Shown here: piece after piece, positions 1-8,979 of the stretch
Layout of the letters: every line of letters begins with the position of its first letter
Numbering within the stretch: position 1 is the first letter of the stretch
From: Streptomyces xanthophaeus
GTDB lineage: Bacteria > Actinomycetota > Actinomycetes > Streptomycetales > Streptomycetaceae
Assembly: GCF_000725805.1 (NCBI RefSeq)
Contig: NZ_JOFT01000013.1
Coordinates: forward strand, 62,001-126,000
DNA length: 64,000 nucleotides
Reading direction: 5' to 3'
Position numbers and translations under genes: made by a program
Notes under the pieces: generated by a model
The model's database searches: none
Told to the model about the DNA's origin: nothing
Seen by the model: only the letters and a program-made list of their open reading frames with translations

Positions 1-1
1 T

Positions 2-49
2 CAGGCCGGTGCCGCGCTGGACACGGCCGGCCTCTCCCACCAGGGCTGA
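2..49 (+). CDS. 3' end of an upstream gene (partial)
   Basis: An open frame runs in from before the window and stops at TGA 47-49, ending in LSHQG. Only 15 codons are visible, so no family can be assigned and the frame itself is uncertain. It lies about 160 bases upstream of the kdp operon. Confidence 0.3.
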   Translation, partial: QAGAALDTAGLSHQG

Positions 50-108
50 CCGGCGGTTCACGGCCTCTCGCGTATGTGCGGCGTTAAGAGTTCCCCTGCG
101 TCCGTATG

Positions 109-125
109 GACACCATCAAGGTGTC
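109..125. promoter_or_regulatory. inverted repeat upstream of the kdp operon
   Basis: GACACC and GGTGTC flank the 5-base spacer ATCAA, a perfect 6-bp inverted repeat about 85 bases upstream of the first kdp-operon start codon. It is a plausible operator for KdpE or another regulator of the kdp operon. This is inference from position only; no equivalent was noticed in front of the second kdpF-kdpD pair. Confidence 0.35.
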
Positions 126-208
126 TTAACGCCGGGATGAAGACACGGTTATCTCGACATCGGCCATCTGGCCGATTCATTTCTTCCCTCTTCATCCAGG
201 AGCTCACG

Positions 209-292
209 GTGGCCGATCTGGCCTTCGTCGTCACCACGATCGCGGTCTTCGCGCTGGTGGCTCTCATCGCCCGGGGGGTGACCAAGCTGTGA
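209..292 (+). CDS. 27-residue single-pass membrane peptide of the kdp operon
   Basis: A GTG start at 209 is preceded by CAGGAG with good spacing and opens a 27-codon ORF. It encodes one hydrophobic helix (LAFVVTTIAVFALVALIA) followed by a short basic tail, RGVTKL. Its TGA overlaps the GTG of kdpF (GTGA at 289-292), so it is translationally coupled to kdpF and is the first cistron of the operon. The larger frame from ATG 74 has a hydrophilic, arginine-rich N-terminus and no clear ribosome site, so the short form is preferred. By position and size it may be an extra micro-subunit of the Kdp pump or a regulator of it; no function is established from the sequence. Confidence 0.6.
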   Translation: MADLAFVVTTIAVFALVALIARGVTKL

Positions 293-378
293 ACGCCGAA
301 AACATCGTCGGCCTCGTCGTGGCCGTCTCCCTGCTGGGCTACCTCGTCCTCGCCCTTGTGTACCCGGAGAGGTTCTAG
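289..378 (+). CDS. kdpF: KdpF, small stabilising subunit of the K+-transporting ATPase
   Basis: The 29-residue product has one transmembrane helix (IVGLVVAVSLLGYLVLALV) and ends in YPERF, the usual KdpF tail. KdpF is a lipid-like stabiliser of the KdpABC complex in the membrane. The GTG start overlaps the stop of the preceding micro-peptide gene, and kdpA begins six bases after its stop. A near copy (ending FFPEKF) lies at 14156, in front of the second kdpD. Confidence 0.85.
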   Translation: MNAENIVGLVVAVSLLGYLVLALVYPERF

Positions 379-384
379 CCACCG

Positions 385-2049
385 ATGAGTCCCGTTCTCG
401 CTGGTGTGCTCCAGCTCCTCGCTCTGATCGCCGCGCTCGCGCTGGCCTACCGCCCGCTGGGCGACTACATGGCACGCGTCTACTCCTCCGAGAAGCACTA
501 CAAGCCGGAGAAATGGATCTACAAGGCCATCGGCGCCAACCCCTCGGCCGAGATGCGCTGGCCGGCGTATCTGCGCGCGGTCCTCGCCTTCTCCGCCGTG
601 AGCGTCCTCTTCCTCTACGCCCTCCAGCGGGCCCAGGGCATCCTGCCCGGCTCGCTCGGCTTCTCCGCGATCGACCCCGACCAGGCCTTCAACACCGCCG
701 CGTCGTTCGTCGCCAACACCAACTGGCAGTCGTACTACGGCGAGCAGGCCATGGGCCACGTCGTACAGACCGGCGGCCTGGCGGTGCAGAACTTCGTCTC
801 CGCCGCTGTCGGCATGGCCGTCGCGGTGGCCCTCGTACGGGGCTTCGCGCGCTCCCGCACGGGTGAGCTCGGCAACTTCTGGGCCGACATGGTCCGCGGA
901 GTGGTCCGTATCCTGCTGCCGATCTCGGTGATCGGCGCGGTCGTCCTGGTCGCCTGCGGCGCGATCCAGAACTTCTCCGGCATCCACGAGGTCGGCCAGT
1001 TCATGGGCGGCTCGCAGCAGTGGAACGGCGGGGCGGTGGCCTCGCAGGAGGTCATCAAGGAGCTGGGGACCAACGGCGGCGGCTACTTCAACGCCAACTC
1101 GGCCCACCCCTTCGAGAACCCGGCCCCCTTCTCGAACCTCTTCGAGGTCTTCCTCATCCTCGTCATCCCGTTCTCCCTCACCCGCACCTTCGGCCGCATG
1201 GTCGGCAACCTGCGCCAGGGCTACGCGATCCTCGCCACGATGGCCACCATCTGGATCGGTTTCACGGCGCTGATGATGTGGACCGAGTTCGCCCACCACG
1301 GCCCGGCGCTCCAGGCCGCGGGCGGGGCGATGGAGGGCAAGGAGACCCGCTTCGGGATCGGCGCGTCCGCGATCTTCTCGGTCGCGACCACGCTGACCTC
1401 GACCGGGGCGGTCAACTCCTTCCACTCCTCGTACACGGGCCTGGGCGGCGGCATCCAGCTGCTGGGCATGCAGCTCGGCGAGATCGCCCCTGGTGGTGTC
1501 GGCTCCGGCCTCTACGGCATGCTGATCATGGCGATCATCGCGGTGTTCATCGCCGGTCTGATGGTCGGCCGGACCCCGGAGTACCTGGGCAAGAAGATCG
1601 GCACCCGCGAGATCAAGTTCGCGGCCTGCTACATCCTCATCACCCCGGCCCTCGTCCTCGGCTTCACCGCCGCGGCGATGGCGCTGGACACCCCGGCGAA
1701 CTCGATGGCGAACACGGGGGCGCACGGCTTCTCGGAGATCCTCTACGCCTACACCTCGGGCGCCAACAACAACGGCTCCGCCTTCGCCGGCCTGAACGCC
1801 GACACCCAGTGGTTCAACAGCACCATCGGCATCGCCATGCTCCTGGGCCGCTTCCTGCCCATGGTCTTCGTCCTGGCCCTGGCCGGCTCGCTCGCCGAGC
1901 AGAAGCCCGTCCCCGAGACCGCAGGCACGCTCCGTACCGACAAGCCGCTCTACACAGGCCTGCTCGTCGGCACCATCCTCATCGTCACCGGACTCACCTA
2001 CTTCCCGGCCTTGGCGCTGGGTCCGCTCGCCGAAGGGCTCGCATCATGA
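385..2049 (+). CDS. kdpA: KdpA, potassium-binding and translocating subunit
   Basis: This 554-residue polytopic membrane protein is close to the usual KdpA length. KdpA selects and conducts K+ through a channel-like pore and passes it to KdpB. Visible family signatures include the pore-loop segment [18 protein letters not shown] near residues 230-250 and further glycine-rich loops such as [19 protein letters not shown] and [14 protein letters not shown]. It starts six bases after kdpF, and its TGA overlaps the ATG of kdpB (ATGA). Expression is expected under K+ limitation via KdpDE, which is encoded just downstream. Confidence 0.96.
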   Translation: MSPVLAGVLQLLALIAALALAYRPLGDYMARVYSSEKHYKPEKWIYKAIGANPSAEMRWPAYLRAVLAFSAVSVLFLYALQRAQGILPGSLGFSAIDPDQAFNTAASFVANTNWQSYYGEQAMGHVVQTGGLAVQNFVSAAVGMAVAVALVRGFARSRTGELGNFWADMVRGVVRILLPISVIGAVVLVACGAIQNFSGIHEVGQFMGGSQQWNGGAVASQEVIKELGTNGGGYFNANSAHPFENPAPFSNLFEVFLILVIPFSLTRTFGRMVGNLRQGYAILATMATIWIGFTALMMWTEFAHHGPALQAAGGAMEGKETRFGIGASAIFSVATTLTSTGAVNSFHSSYTGLGGGIQLLGMQLGEIAPGGVGSGLYGMLIMAIIAVFIAGLMVGRTPEYLGKKIGTREIKFAACYILITPALVLGFTAAAMALDTPANSMANTGAHGFSEILYAYTSGANNNGSAFAGLNADTQWFNSTIGIAMLLGRFLPMVFVLALAGSLAEQKPVPETAGTLRTDKPLYTGLLVGTILIVTGLTYFPALALGPLAEGLAS

Positions 2050-4151
2050 GCACCGCCACGCCCACCAGGGCTCCGCACCAGGACGTGCCCACCGGCCACA
2101 AGCCGGGCGGCGGACGCGTGGGCGGCGGCCTCTTCGACCCCAAGCAGCTGCTGAAGTCCTTCCCCGACGCGATCCGCAAGCTCGACCCCCGGATCATGAT
2201 CAAGTCGCCGGTCATGTTCGTGGTCCTGATCGGCTCGGTGGTCACGACCGTCCTCGCGATCAAGGACCCGACGGACTGGTTCGGCTGGGCGATCACCGCC
2301 TGGCTGTGGCTGACCACCATCTTCGCCAACCTCGCGGAGGCCGTGGCCGAGGGCCGCGGCAAGGCCCAGGCCGACACCCTGCGCAAGGCCAAGACCGACT
2401 CCGTCGCCCGCCGCCTGACCGAGGACGGCCGGAGCGAGGAGCAGGTCCCGGGAGCCGAGCTGCGCATCGGCGACCTGGTGGTCTGCGAGGCCGGGGATGT
2501 CATCCCCGGCGACGGTGACGTGGTGGAAGGCGTCGCGTCCGTCGACGAGTCCGCCATCACCGGCGAGTCCGCCCCGGTCATCCGCGAATCCGGCGGCGAC
2601 CGCTCGGCCGTCACCGGTGGCACGAAGGTCCTGTCCGACCGGATCGTCATCAAGATCACGACGAAGCCCGGCGAGACCTTCATCGACCGCATGATCGCCC
2701 TCGTCGAGGGCGCGGCCCGGCAGAAGACGCCCAACGAGATCGCGCTGAACATCCTGCTCGCGTCCCTCACCATCGTCTTCCTGCTGGCCGTGGTCACACT
2801 GCAGCCGTTCGCGATCTACGCGGGCGCCGAGCAGTCGATGATCGTGCTCACGGCGCTGCTGGTCTGCCTGATCCCGACGACAATCGGCGCGCTGCTCTCC
2901 GCGATCGGTATCGCGGGCATGGACCGGCTCGTCCAGCGCAACGTCCTCGCGATGAGCGGTCGTGCGGTGGAAGCCGCTGGTGACGTCTCGACCCTGCTGC
3001 TCGACAAGACGGGCACCATCACCCTCGGCAACCGCCAAGCTTCGGAGTTCGTCCCGGTCAAGGGCACCACGGCGGCGGAGCTGGCGGACGCCGCCCAGCT
3101 CTCCTCCCTCGCGGACGAGACCCCCGAGGGCCGCTCCATCGTCGTTCTGGCGAAGGAGAAGTACGGACTGCGCGAACGCCACCAGGGCGAGCTGTCGCAG
3201 GCCGAGTGGATCGCCTTCACCGCGCAGACCCGTATGTCGGGTGTCGACGTGGACGGCAAGCAGACCCGCAAGGGCGCGGCCGGATCGGTCATCACCTGGG
3301 TCCGGGAGCAGGGTGGCCAGGTCTCCGACGACGCCGACCTCCTCGCCAACAAGATCTCGGAGGCCGGCGGTACGCCGCTGCTCGTCGCCGTCAAGGACGA
3401 GCAGGGCGCCCGCGTGCTCGGTGTCATCCACCTCAAGGACGTGGTCAAGGAGGGCATGCGCGAGCGGTTCGAGGAGCTGCGCCGCATGGGCATCAAGACG
3501 GTCATGATCACGGGTGACAACCCGCTGACCGCCAAGGCCATCGCCGAAGAGGCGGGCGTAGACGACTTCCTCGCGGAGGCGACTCCCGAGGACAAGATGG
3601 CCCTCATCAAGCGGGAGCAGGCCGGCGGCAAGCTCGTCGCGATGACCGGCGACGGGACGAACGACGCCCCGGCCCTCGCCCAGGCCGACGTCGGCGTGGC
3701 GATGAACACGGGCACCTCGGCCGCCAAGGAGGCCGGGAACATGGTGGACCTGGACTCCAACCCCACCAAGCTCATCGAGATCGTCGAGATCGGCAAGCAG
3801 CTGCTGATCACGCGCGGCGCGCTCACCACCTTCTCGATCGCCAACGACGTCGCGAAGTACTTCGCGATCATCCCCGCGATGTTCGCCGTGGTCTACCCCG
3901 GCCTGGACAAGCTCAACATCATGGGCCTGTCCTCGCCCGAGTCCGCGATCCTCTCCGCCGTCATCTTCAACGCGCTGATCATCATCGCCCTCGTGCCGCT
4001 CGCCCTCAAGGGCGTCCAGTACAAGCCGACGAGCGCCGACAAGATGCTCCGCCGCAACATCGGGCTGTACGGCGTGGGCGGGCTGATCGCCCCGTTCATC
4101 GGCATCAAGCTCATCGACCTGCTCATCTCCCTCATCCCCGGAATCGGCTGA
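2046..4151 (+). CDS. kdpB: KdpB, P-type ATPase catalytic subunit
   Basis: This 701-residue P-type ATPase powers high-affinity K+ uptake in the KdpFABC complex. Visible motifs are the TGES actuator loop (AITGESAPV), the phosphorylation motif DKTGTIT with Asp near residue 320, TGDNPLTA, and the hinge [16 protein letters not shown]. The N-terminus has about 30 extra residues rich in Gly and Pro compared with the E. coli protein. The start ATG overlaps the kdpA stop by four bases. The product ends in hydrophobic C-terminal helices, and kdpC begins seven bases after the stop. Confidence 0.96.
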   Translation: MSTATPTRAPHQDVPTGHKPGGGRVGGGLFDPKQLLKSFPDAIRKLDPRIMIKSPVMFVVLIGSVVTTVLAIKDPTDWFGWAITAWLWLTTIFANLAEAVAEGRGKAQADTLRKAKTDSVARRLTEDGRSEEQVPGAELRIGDLVVCEAGDVIPGDGDVVEGVASVDESAITGESAPVIRESGGDRSAVTGGTKVLSDRIVIKITTKPGETFIDRMIALVEGAARQKTPNEIALNILLASLTIVFLLAVVTLQPFAIYAGAEQSMIVLTALLVCLIPTTIGALLSAIGIAGMDRLVQRNVLAMSGRAVEAAGDVSTLLLDKTGTITLGNRQASEFVPVKGTTAAELADAAQLSSLADETPEGRSIVVLAKEKYGLRERHQGELSQAEWIAFTAQTRMSGVDVDGKQTRKGAAGSVITWVREQGGQVSDDADLLANKISEAGGTPLLVAVKDEQGARVLGVIHLKDVVKEGMRERFEELRRMGIKTVMITGDNPLTAKAIAEEAGVDDFLAEATPEDKMALIKREQAGGKLVAMTGDGTNDAPALAQADVGVAMNTGTSAAKEAGNMVDLDSNPTKLIEIVEIGKQLLITRGALTTFSIANDVAKYFAIIPAMFAVVYPGLDKLNIMGLSSPESAILSAVIFNALIIIALVPLALKGVQYKPTSADKMLRRNIGLYGVGGLIAPFIGIKLIDLLISLIPGIG

Positions 4152-4158
4152 GACGACA

Positions 4159-4836
4159 ATGAACAACTCAGTAGGCAACACCGTCCGGCTGATCGGCGCG
4201 GGCCTGCGAGCCCTTCTCGTTCTGACCGTGATCTGCGGGGTCATCTACCCGCTCGCCGTCACCGGCATCGCCCAGGCCCTGTTCAACGACAAGGCCAACG
4301 GCTCCGAACTCAAGGACAAGAGCGGCCAGGTCGTCGGCTCCTCCCTCATCGGGCAGACCTATAACCTCCCGAAGAACGACCCGAGCGACGCCGAGGAGGC
4401 CGCGAAGCCGGACCTCAGGTGGTTCCAGCCGCGCCCCTCCAACGGGCTGGGCAGCAACAGCGTCAACACGCAGTACGCACTGATCCTCTCCGGCGCCACC
4501 AACAAGGCCGCCGACAACCCGGACCTGGTCAAGCTGGTCGAGGACGCCAAGGCCGCGGTCATCGCGGACAACTCGACAACCTCGTACCAGGTGAAGCCGC
4601 AGGACGTCCCGGCCGACGCCGTCACCTCCTCCGGCTCCGGCCTCGACCCGAACATCTCCCCCGCGTACGCGAAGATCCAGATCCACCGCGTCGCCGAACA
4701 GAACAAGCTCGACGTCAAGCAGGTCGAGCGGCTGGTGGAGCAGAACACCGAGGGCCGCACGCTCGGCTTCATGGGCGAGCCGCGCGTCAACGTCCTTGAG
4801 CTCAACATCGCCCTGAAGGCGCTGTCCAAGAGCTGA
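4159..4836 (+). CDS. kdpC: KdpC, accessory subunit of the K+-transporting ATPase
   Basis: The 225-residue product has one N-terminal transmembrane helix (ALLVLTVICGVIYPLAVTGIA) and a periplasm-type domain. Family signatures include GSSLIGQ, WFQPRPS, SGSGLDPNISPAYA and the C-terminal GEPRVNVLELN. KdpC is thought to assist K+ or ATP binding in the pump. The protein is longer than E. coli KdpC (about 190), mostly through an insert around residues 95-145. It is the last cistron of kdpFABC and is followed by a large hairpin. Confidence 0.95.
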   Translation: MNNSVGNTVRLIGAGLRALLVLTVICGVIYPLAVTGIAQALFNDKANGSELKDKSGQVVGSSLIGQTYNLPKNDPSDAEEAAKPDLRWFQPRPSNGLGSNSVNTQYALILSGATNKAADNPDLVKLVEDAKAAVIADNSTTSYQVKPQDVPADAVTSSGSGLDPNISPAYAKIQIHRVAEQNKLDVKQVERLVEQNTEGRTLGFMGEPRVNVLELNIALKALSKS

Positions 4837-4856
4837 GCTCCACATCGCACGGACTG

Positions 4857-4922
4857 AGAGCCGGCGGGGCGCGGAGCTCCCCCAGCTGCCGCTGGGAGGT
4901 GTCCCCGCGCCCTGCCGGCTCT
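4857..4922 (+). terminator. large hairpin after kdpC with a dispersed repeat in its loop
   Basis: AGAGCCGGC (4857-4865) pairs with GCCGGCTCT (4914-4922), and GGGCGCGG just inside pairs with CCGCGCCC. The loop between the arms (about 4875-4902) is itself palindromic and matches a repeat in the GNAT gene at 12527. The hairpin separates kdpFABC from kdpED and may terminate or attenuate between them. The outer stem looks like an ordinary terminator whose loop was enlarged by the repeat. Confidence 0.65.
4875..4902. repeat. dispersed palindromic repeat, copy 1
   Basis: The core CTCCCCCAGCTGCCGCTGGG and the following GAGGTGTCCCC are nearly identical to 12529-12556 inside the acetyltransferase gene. 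CCCAG and CTGGG form an internal stem. Two independent contexts, one a terminator loop and one coding sequence, suggest a small mobile repeat of the kind scattered in Streptomyces genomes. Confidence 0.65.
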
Positions 4923-4957
4923 CACCGTGCCCGTTACGAAGGAAAGGCTGCACGCCG

Positions 4958-5647
4958 ATGACCCGGGTGCTGGTGGTGGAGGACGACCCTCAACTCGTCC
5001 GCGCGCTCAAGATCAACCTCCAGGCGCGCAAGTTCGAGGTCGAAGAGGCCCCCGACGGCGGCTCCGCCCTGCGGCTCGCGGCCGCACGCAAGCCGGACGT
5101 CATAGTGCTGGACCTCGGCCTCCCCGACATGGACGGCATCGAAGTCATCAAGGCCGTCCGCGGCTGGAGCAAGGTCCCCATCCTGGTCCTCTCCGCCCGC
5201 CATACCTCCGAGGACAAGATCCGGGCCCTGGACGCAGGCGCCGACGACTATGTGACGAAACCGTTCAGCATGGACGAGCTCCTGGCACGGCTACGGGCGG
5301 CCGCGCGGCGACATGAAGAACCCTCGGCTTCACAGGCCGACGAAGTTGCCGTGGTCACGACCGACGAGTTCACCGTCGATCTGGTCGCGAAGAAGGTACG
5401 CCGGGGTGAGCGCACCGTACGGCTGACCCCGACCGAGTGGCACCTGCTGGAAATCCTCATCACCCACCCGGGTCGGCTGATCACCCAGAGTCGGCTGCTG
5501 CTGGAAGTCTGGGGCCCGACCTACGGGGAGAACACCAACTACCTGCGCGTCTACATGGCCCAGCTACGGCGCAAACTGGAAGCGGACCCCTCGCATCCGC
5601 GATACCTGATCACCGAACCGGGCATGGGCTACCGCTTCGAACCCTGA
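4958..5647 (+). CDS. kdpE: KdpE, OmpR-family response regulator of kdp
   Basis: This 229-residue regulator has an N-terminal receiver domain (MTRVLVVEDD, phosphoacceptor Asp52 in IVLDLGLPDMDG, switch Lys in VTKPFSMDELLAR). Its C-terminal winged-helix domain shows the typical LTPTEWHLLEIL and YLRVYMAQLRRKLE segments. It should be phosphorylated by KdpD, encoded 58 bases downstream, and activate the kdp operon upstream. A paralog on the opposite strand at 10634-11320 shares the same architecture. The ATG follows a GAAAGG-type ribosome site. Confidence 0.94.
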   Translation: MTRVLVVEDDPQLVRALKINLQARKFEVEEAPDGGSALRLAAARKPDVIVLDLGLPDMDGIEVIKAVRGWSKVPILVLSARHTSEDKIRALDAGADDYVTKPFSMDELLARLRAAARRHEEPSASQADEVAVVTTDEFTVDLVAKKVRRGERTVRLTPTEWHLLEILITHPGRLITQSRLLLEVWGPTYGENTNYLRVYMAQLRRKLEADPSHPRYLITEPGMGYRFEP

Positions 5648-5705
5648 TCACCCGCCCGATCCACGGCACAGACCCCCGTCGTCAGCAGAGAAGAAGAGTC
5701 GGAAC

Positions 5706-8249
5706 ATGGGACGCGGCAAGCTCCGCATCTACCTCGGCGCGGCACCGGGCGTCGGCAAGACGTACGCGATGCTCTCCGAAGCGCACCGCCGGATCGAGCG
5801 GGGCACCGACTGCGTCGTCGGCTTCGTCGAGCACCACAACCGGCCGCGCACCGAGGTGATGCTGCACGGCCTGGAACTCGTCGAACGGCGCGGGATCGAG
5901 TACCGGGGCAGCACCTTCACCGAGATGGACGTCGACGCGATCCTCGCCCGCCGCCCCGCCGTGGCTCTCGTCGACGAGCTCGCCCACACCAATGTCCCCG
6001 GCTCGCGCAATGCCAAGCGCTGGCAGGACGTCGAGGAACTCCTCCAGGCCGGCATCGACGTCGTGTCCACCGTCAACATCCAGCACCTCGAATCGCTGGG
6101 CGACGTGGTCGAGACGATCACCGGGGTGCGCCAGCGCGAGACCGTTCCCGACGAGGTCGCGCGCCGCGCCGACCAGATCGAGCTCGTCGACATGTCCCCG
6201 CAGGCCCTGCGCCGACGCATGGCACACGGCAACGTCTACAAGCCCGACAAGGTCGACGCCGCCCTGTCCAACTACTTCCGCCCCGGCAACCTCACCGCGC
6301 TGCGCGAGCTCGCGCTGCTCTGGGTCGCCGACCGGGTCGACGAGTACCTCCAGGAGTACCGCGGCGAGCACAACATCCGCTCCACCTGGCAGGCCCGCGA
6401 ACGCATCGTCGTCGGCCTCACCGGCGGCCCCGAGGGGCGTCAGCTCATCCGACGCGCCGCACGCCTCGCCGAGAAGGGAGCGGGCGGCGAGGTGCTCGCC
6501 GTCTACATCGCCCGCAGCGACGGCCTCACCTCCGCCTCGCCCAAGGAACTGGCCGTTCAGCGCACCCTGGTCGAGGATCTGGGCGGCACGTTCCACCACG
6601 TGATAGGCGACAGCGTCCCCGACGCGCTCCTGGAGTTCGCCCGCGGCTGCAACGCCACCCAGATCGTGCTCGGCGTCAGCCGCAGGCGATCCTGGCAGTA
6701 CGTATTCGGGCCGGGCGTGAGCGCCACGGTCGCCCGCGAATCCGGCCCCGACCTCGACGTCCACATCGTCACCCACGACGAGGCCGCCAAGGGCCGCGGC
6801 CTGCCGATCGCCCGCGGCGCACGGCTCGGCCGCTCCCGCATCGTCTGGGGCTGGCTGACCGGTATCGCCGGACCCGCGCTCCTCACCGTCCTGCTGAACC
6901 AGGTCATCCCGGACCTCGGACTCGCCAACGACATGCTGCTGTTCCTCACCTTCACGGTGGCGGCGGCCTTGCTGGGGGGCCTGCTCCCCGCACTGGCCTC
7001 AGCAGCGTTCGGATCGCTGCTCCTGAACTACTTCTTCACCCCGCCTCTGCACGAGTTCACCATCTCCGACCCGAAGAACATCGTCGCCATCGCGATCTTC
7101 GTCGGCGTCGCGGTGTCCGTCGCCTCGGTGGTCGACCTGGCCGCTCGGCGCACCCATCAGGCCGCCCGGCTGCGTGCCGAGTCCGAGATCCTCTCCTTCC
7201 TCGCCGGCAGCGTCCTGCGCGGCGAGGACTCCCTCGACGCCCTCCTCGAACGGCTCCGCGAGACCTTCGCCATGCAGTCGGTCGCACTCCTCGAACGGAG
7301 CAGTGAGGTCGACCCCTGGACCACGGCCTCGGCCGTCGGCACCGGCCCCGTCAGCCGACCCGAGAACGCGGACGTGGACCTGCCCATAGGCGACAACATG
7401 GCGCTCGCCCTCACGGGCCGGGTACTGCCCGCCGAGGACCGCCGCGTCCTCGGTGCCTTCGCCGCACAGGCCGCTGTCGTACTCGACCGCCAGCGCCTGG
7501 TCGACGAGGCGGGCAAGGCCAAGGAACTCGCCGAGGGCAACCGCATCCGCACCGCTCTGCTCGCCGCCGTCAGCCACGACCTGCGCACCCCGCTCGCCGG
7601 CATCAAGGCGTCTGTCACGTCCCTGCGCTCCGACGACGTCGACTGGTCCGACGACGACAAGGCCGAACTCCTCGAAGGCATCGAGGACGGCGCCGACCGC
7701 CTCGCCGCCCTGATCGGGAACCTCCTCGACATGTCCCGCCTCAACACCGGCACCGTCGTCCCCCTCATCCGGGAGACGGATCTCGACGAGGTCGTCCCGA
7801 TGGCGCTGGGCGGCGTACCCGAGGACAGCGTGGACCTCGACATCCCCGAGACCCTCCCGATGGTCGCCGTGGACCGGGGCCTGCTGGAACGGGCCGTCGC
7901 CAACATCGTCGAGAACGCCGTCAAGTACAGCCCCCACGGACAGCCGGTCAACGTCACGGCCAGCGCCCTGCACGAGCGGGTGGAGCTCCGCGTCGTCGAC
8001 CGGGGACCCGGCGTCCCCGACGAGGCCAAGGACCGGATCTTCGAGCCCTTCCAGCGCCACGGCGACGCGCCGCGCGGCGCCGGAGTCGGCCTCGGCCTCG
8101 CCGTCGCCCGCGGCTTCACCGAGGCCATCGGCGGCACTCTCACCGCCGAGGACACCCCCGGCGGCGGCCTCACCATGGTCATCACCCTCCCCATAGCAGG
8201 CGACGTCCCTCCGGTATCACCGGAACTCCCGACGTCTGCGGTCAGCTGA
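5706..8249 (+). CDS. kdpD: KdpD, potassium/turgor sensor histidine kinase
   Basis: The 847-residue protein has the full KdpD layout. The N-terminal sensor domain carries the Walker A motif GAAPGVGKT (residues 11-19) and the DELAHTNVPG motif. A universal-stress-like domain follows at about 245-365, then four transmembrane helices around 380-480, a GAF-like linker, HisKA with phospho-acceptor His near 623 (SHDLRTPLAG) and a HATPase domain (ENAVKY, DRGPGVPD, GLGLAVARG). It forms a two-component pair with KdpE immediately upstream. Its closest relative in the window is the second KdpD at 14248. Confidence 0.95.
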   Translation: MGRGKLRIYLGAAPGVGKTYAMLSEAHRRIERGTDCVVGFVEHHNRPRTEVMLHGLELVERRGIEYRGSTFTEMDVDAILARRPAVALVDELAHTNVPGSRNAKRWQDVEELLQAGIDVVSTVNIQHLESLGDVVETITGVRQRETVPDEVARRADQIELVDMSPQALRRRMAHGNVYKPDKVDAALSNYFRPGNLTALRELALLWVADRVDEYLQEYRGEHNIRSTWQARERIVVGLTGGPEGRQLIRRAARLAEKGAGGEVLAVYIARSDGLTSASPKELAVQRTLVEDLGGTFHHVIGDSVPDALLEFARGCNATQIVLGVSRRRSWQYVFGPGVSATVARESGPDLDVHIVTHDEAAKGRGLPIARGARLGRSRIVWGWLTGIAGPALLTVLLNQVIPDLGLANDMLLFLTFTVAAALLGGLLPALASAAFGSLLLNYFFTPPLHEFTISDPKNIVAIAIFVGVAVSVASVVDLAARRTHQAARLRAESEILSFLAGSVLRGEDSLDALLERLRETFAMQSVALLERSSEVDPWTTASAVGTGPVSRPENADVDLPIGDNMALALTGRVLPAEDRRVLGAFAAQAAVVLDRQRLVDEAGKAKELAEGNRIRTALLAAVSHDLRTPLAGIKASVTSLRSDDVDWSDDDKAELLEGIEDGADRLAALIGNLLDMSRLNTGTVVPLIRETDLDEVVPMALGGVPEDSVDLDIPETLPMVAVDRGLLERAVANIVENAVKYSPHGQPVNVTASALHERVELRVVDRGPGVPDEAKDRIFEPFQRHGDAPRGAGVGLGLAVARGFTEAIGGTLTAEDTPGGGLTMVITLPIAGDVPPVSPELPTSAVS

Positions 8250-8737
8250 CAACGAGGCGGCCGGCAGGACGACTCAGGCTCGCCGACCTGGGTCACCCCA
8301 TGGCCACCTCATGGCCTGCGATCGTCTCCGTACCAGTCAGTGCAGCGGACCCGCGATTGCCCCCGCGTATGGGGTGCGGACCGAAACACGCGAGCCGTCC
8401 GGCCCCGGTATCCCCACACCGGAGAGCCGGACGGCTCATGTGTTGTGCGACGGGTGACCGACACACGGTCGCATCGGTCCGTACCCCCACGGTGGGACCA
8501 TGCGCTGGGCCGGGCGATGTTCAGGTCACCGCCCACCAGCCGCGTGCCGCCGGTCCGTCGTCCGGCTCCGCCGCTCCACCAGTCTGCGCCGGGCAGAGAG
8601 CTCCGTCAGCACTCCTTGACGGGTTCCTTCCGCGCGAAAGTCGATCTTTGATGCTCCTCTGACGAAAGGTCATCAGAAGGTCGTCAAGAAGCCTCCGAGC
8701 GCTTGCCTCCGGGTCCCCGATGCGCTGGGATTGCGCC
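8250..8737. other. intergenic region after kdpD
   Basis: No convincing coding sequence is visible. The region contains the hairpin at 8392-8437 and, just before the small ORF at 8738, short runs such as GTCGTCAAGAAGCCTCC that loosely resemble the sequence before the related small ORF at 11649. A promoter for the small ORF and the SDR gene is likely here, but no clear -35/-10 pair was identified. Confidence 0.4.
8392..8437 (+). terminator. terminator-like hairpin downstream of kdpD
   Basis: GAGCCGTCCGG (8392-8402) is perfectly complementary to CCGGACGGCTC (8427-8437). A smaller CCGG...CCGG pairing lies inside the 24-base loop. An 11-bp G/C-rich stem 140 bases after the kdpD stop fits a streptomycete terminator, which often lacks a T-run. 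Confidence 0.65.
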
Positions 8738-8818
8738 ATGAACAGCGGTCCGCGCTATGACGATCGGCCACCGAATCCGGTGCAGCCGACGGCGCCCGCT
8801 GTCCGCCCGGCCTTCTGA
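8738..8818 (+). CDS. 26-codon small ORF, MNS...R.DDRPP family, copy 1
   Basis: ATG 8738 to TGA 8818 encodes a Pro- and Arg-rich peptide beginning MNSGPRYDDRPP. The ORF at 11649-11741 encodes the same pattern (VNSALRHDDRPP). Nucleotide similarity covers nearly the whole ORF with several third-position changes, so the peptide may be conserved as protein. No good ribosome site precedes it. It ends 161 bases before the SDR gene. A leader peptide or a remnant of a duplicated gene are both possible; function unknown. Confidence 0.35.
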   Translation: MNSGPRYDDRPPNPVQPTAPAVRPAF

Positions 8819-8979
8819 CTTCGGCCGCGCCTCTTCGGCGTACCTGCCATCAGCCCCCTGAAGGGCGCTGACCGAGGCCTCGTACGCATCCTCACCTTCA
8901 CCGCATGGTCCGAGCCCACGCTCCCGCCTCTCGCTGGGGCGCCGGGCACTTCGGCCATGCCTGCTTCCAGGAATCCCAC

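Noticed and set aside
74..292. 72-residue protein starting at ATG 74
   Set aside because: Its first 45 residues look non-coding and lack a ribosome site; the GTG at 209 with CAGGAG gives a clean membrane peptide.
58..1725. Long minus-strand open frame opposite kdpA (555 codons)
   Set aside because: Arg/Asp/Gly-rich translation typical of antisense frames in G+C-rich DNA; kdpA on the other strand is unambiguous.
1998..4244. 748-codon minus-strand open frame opposite kdpB
   Set aside because: Composition is that of an antisense shadow and it covers the well-supported KdpB.
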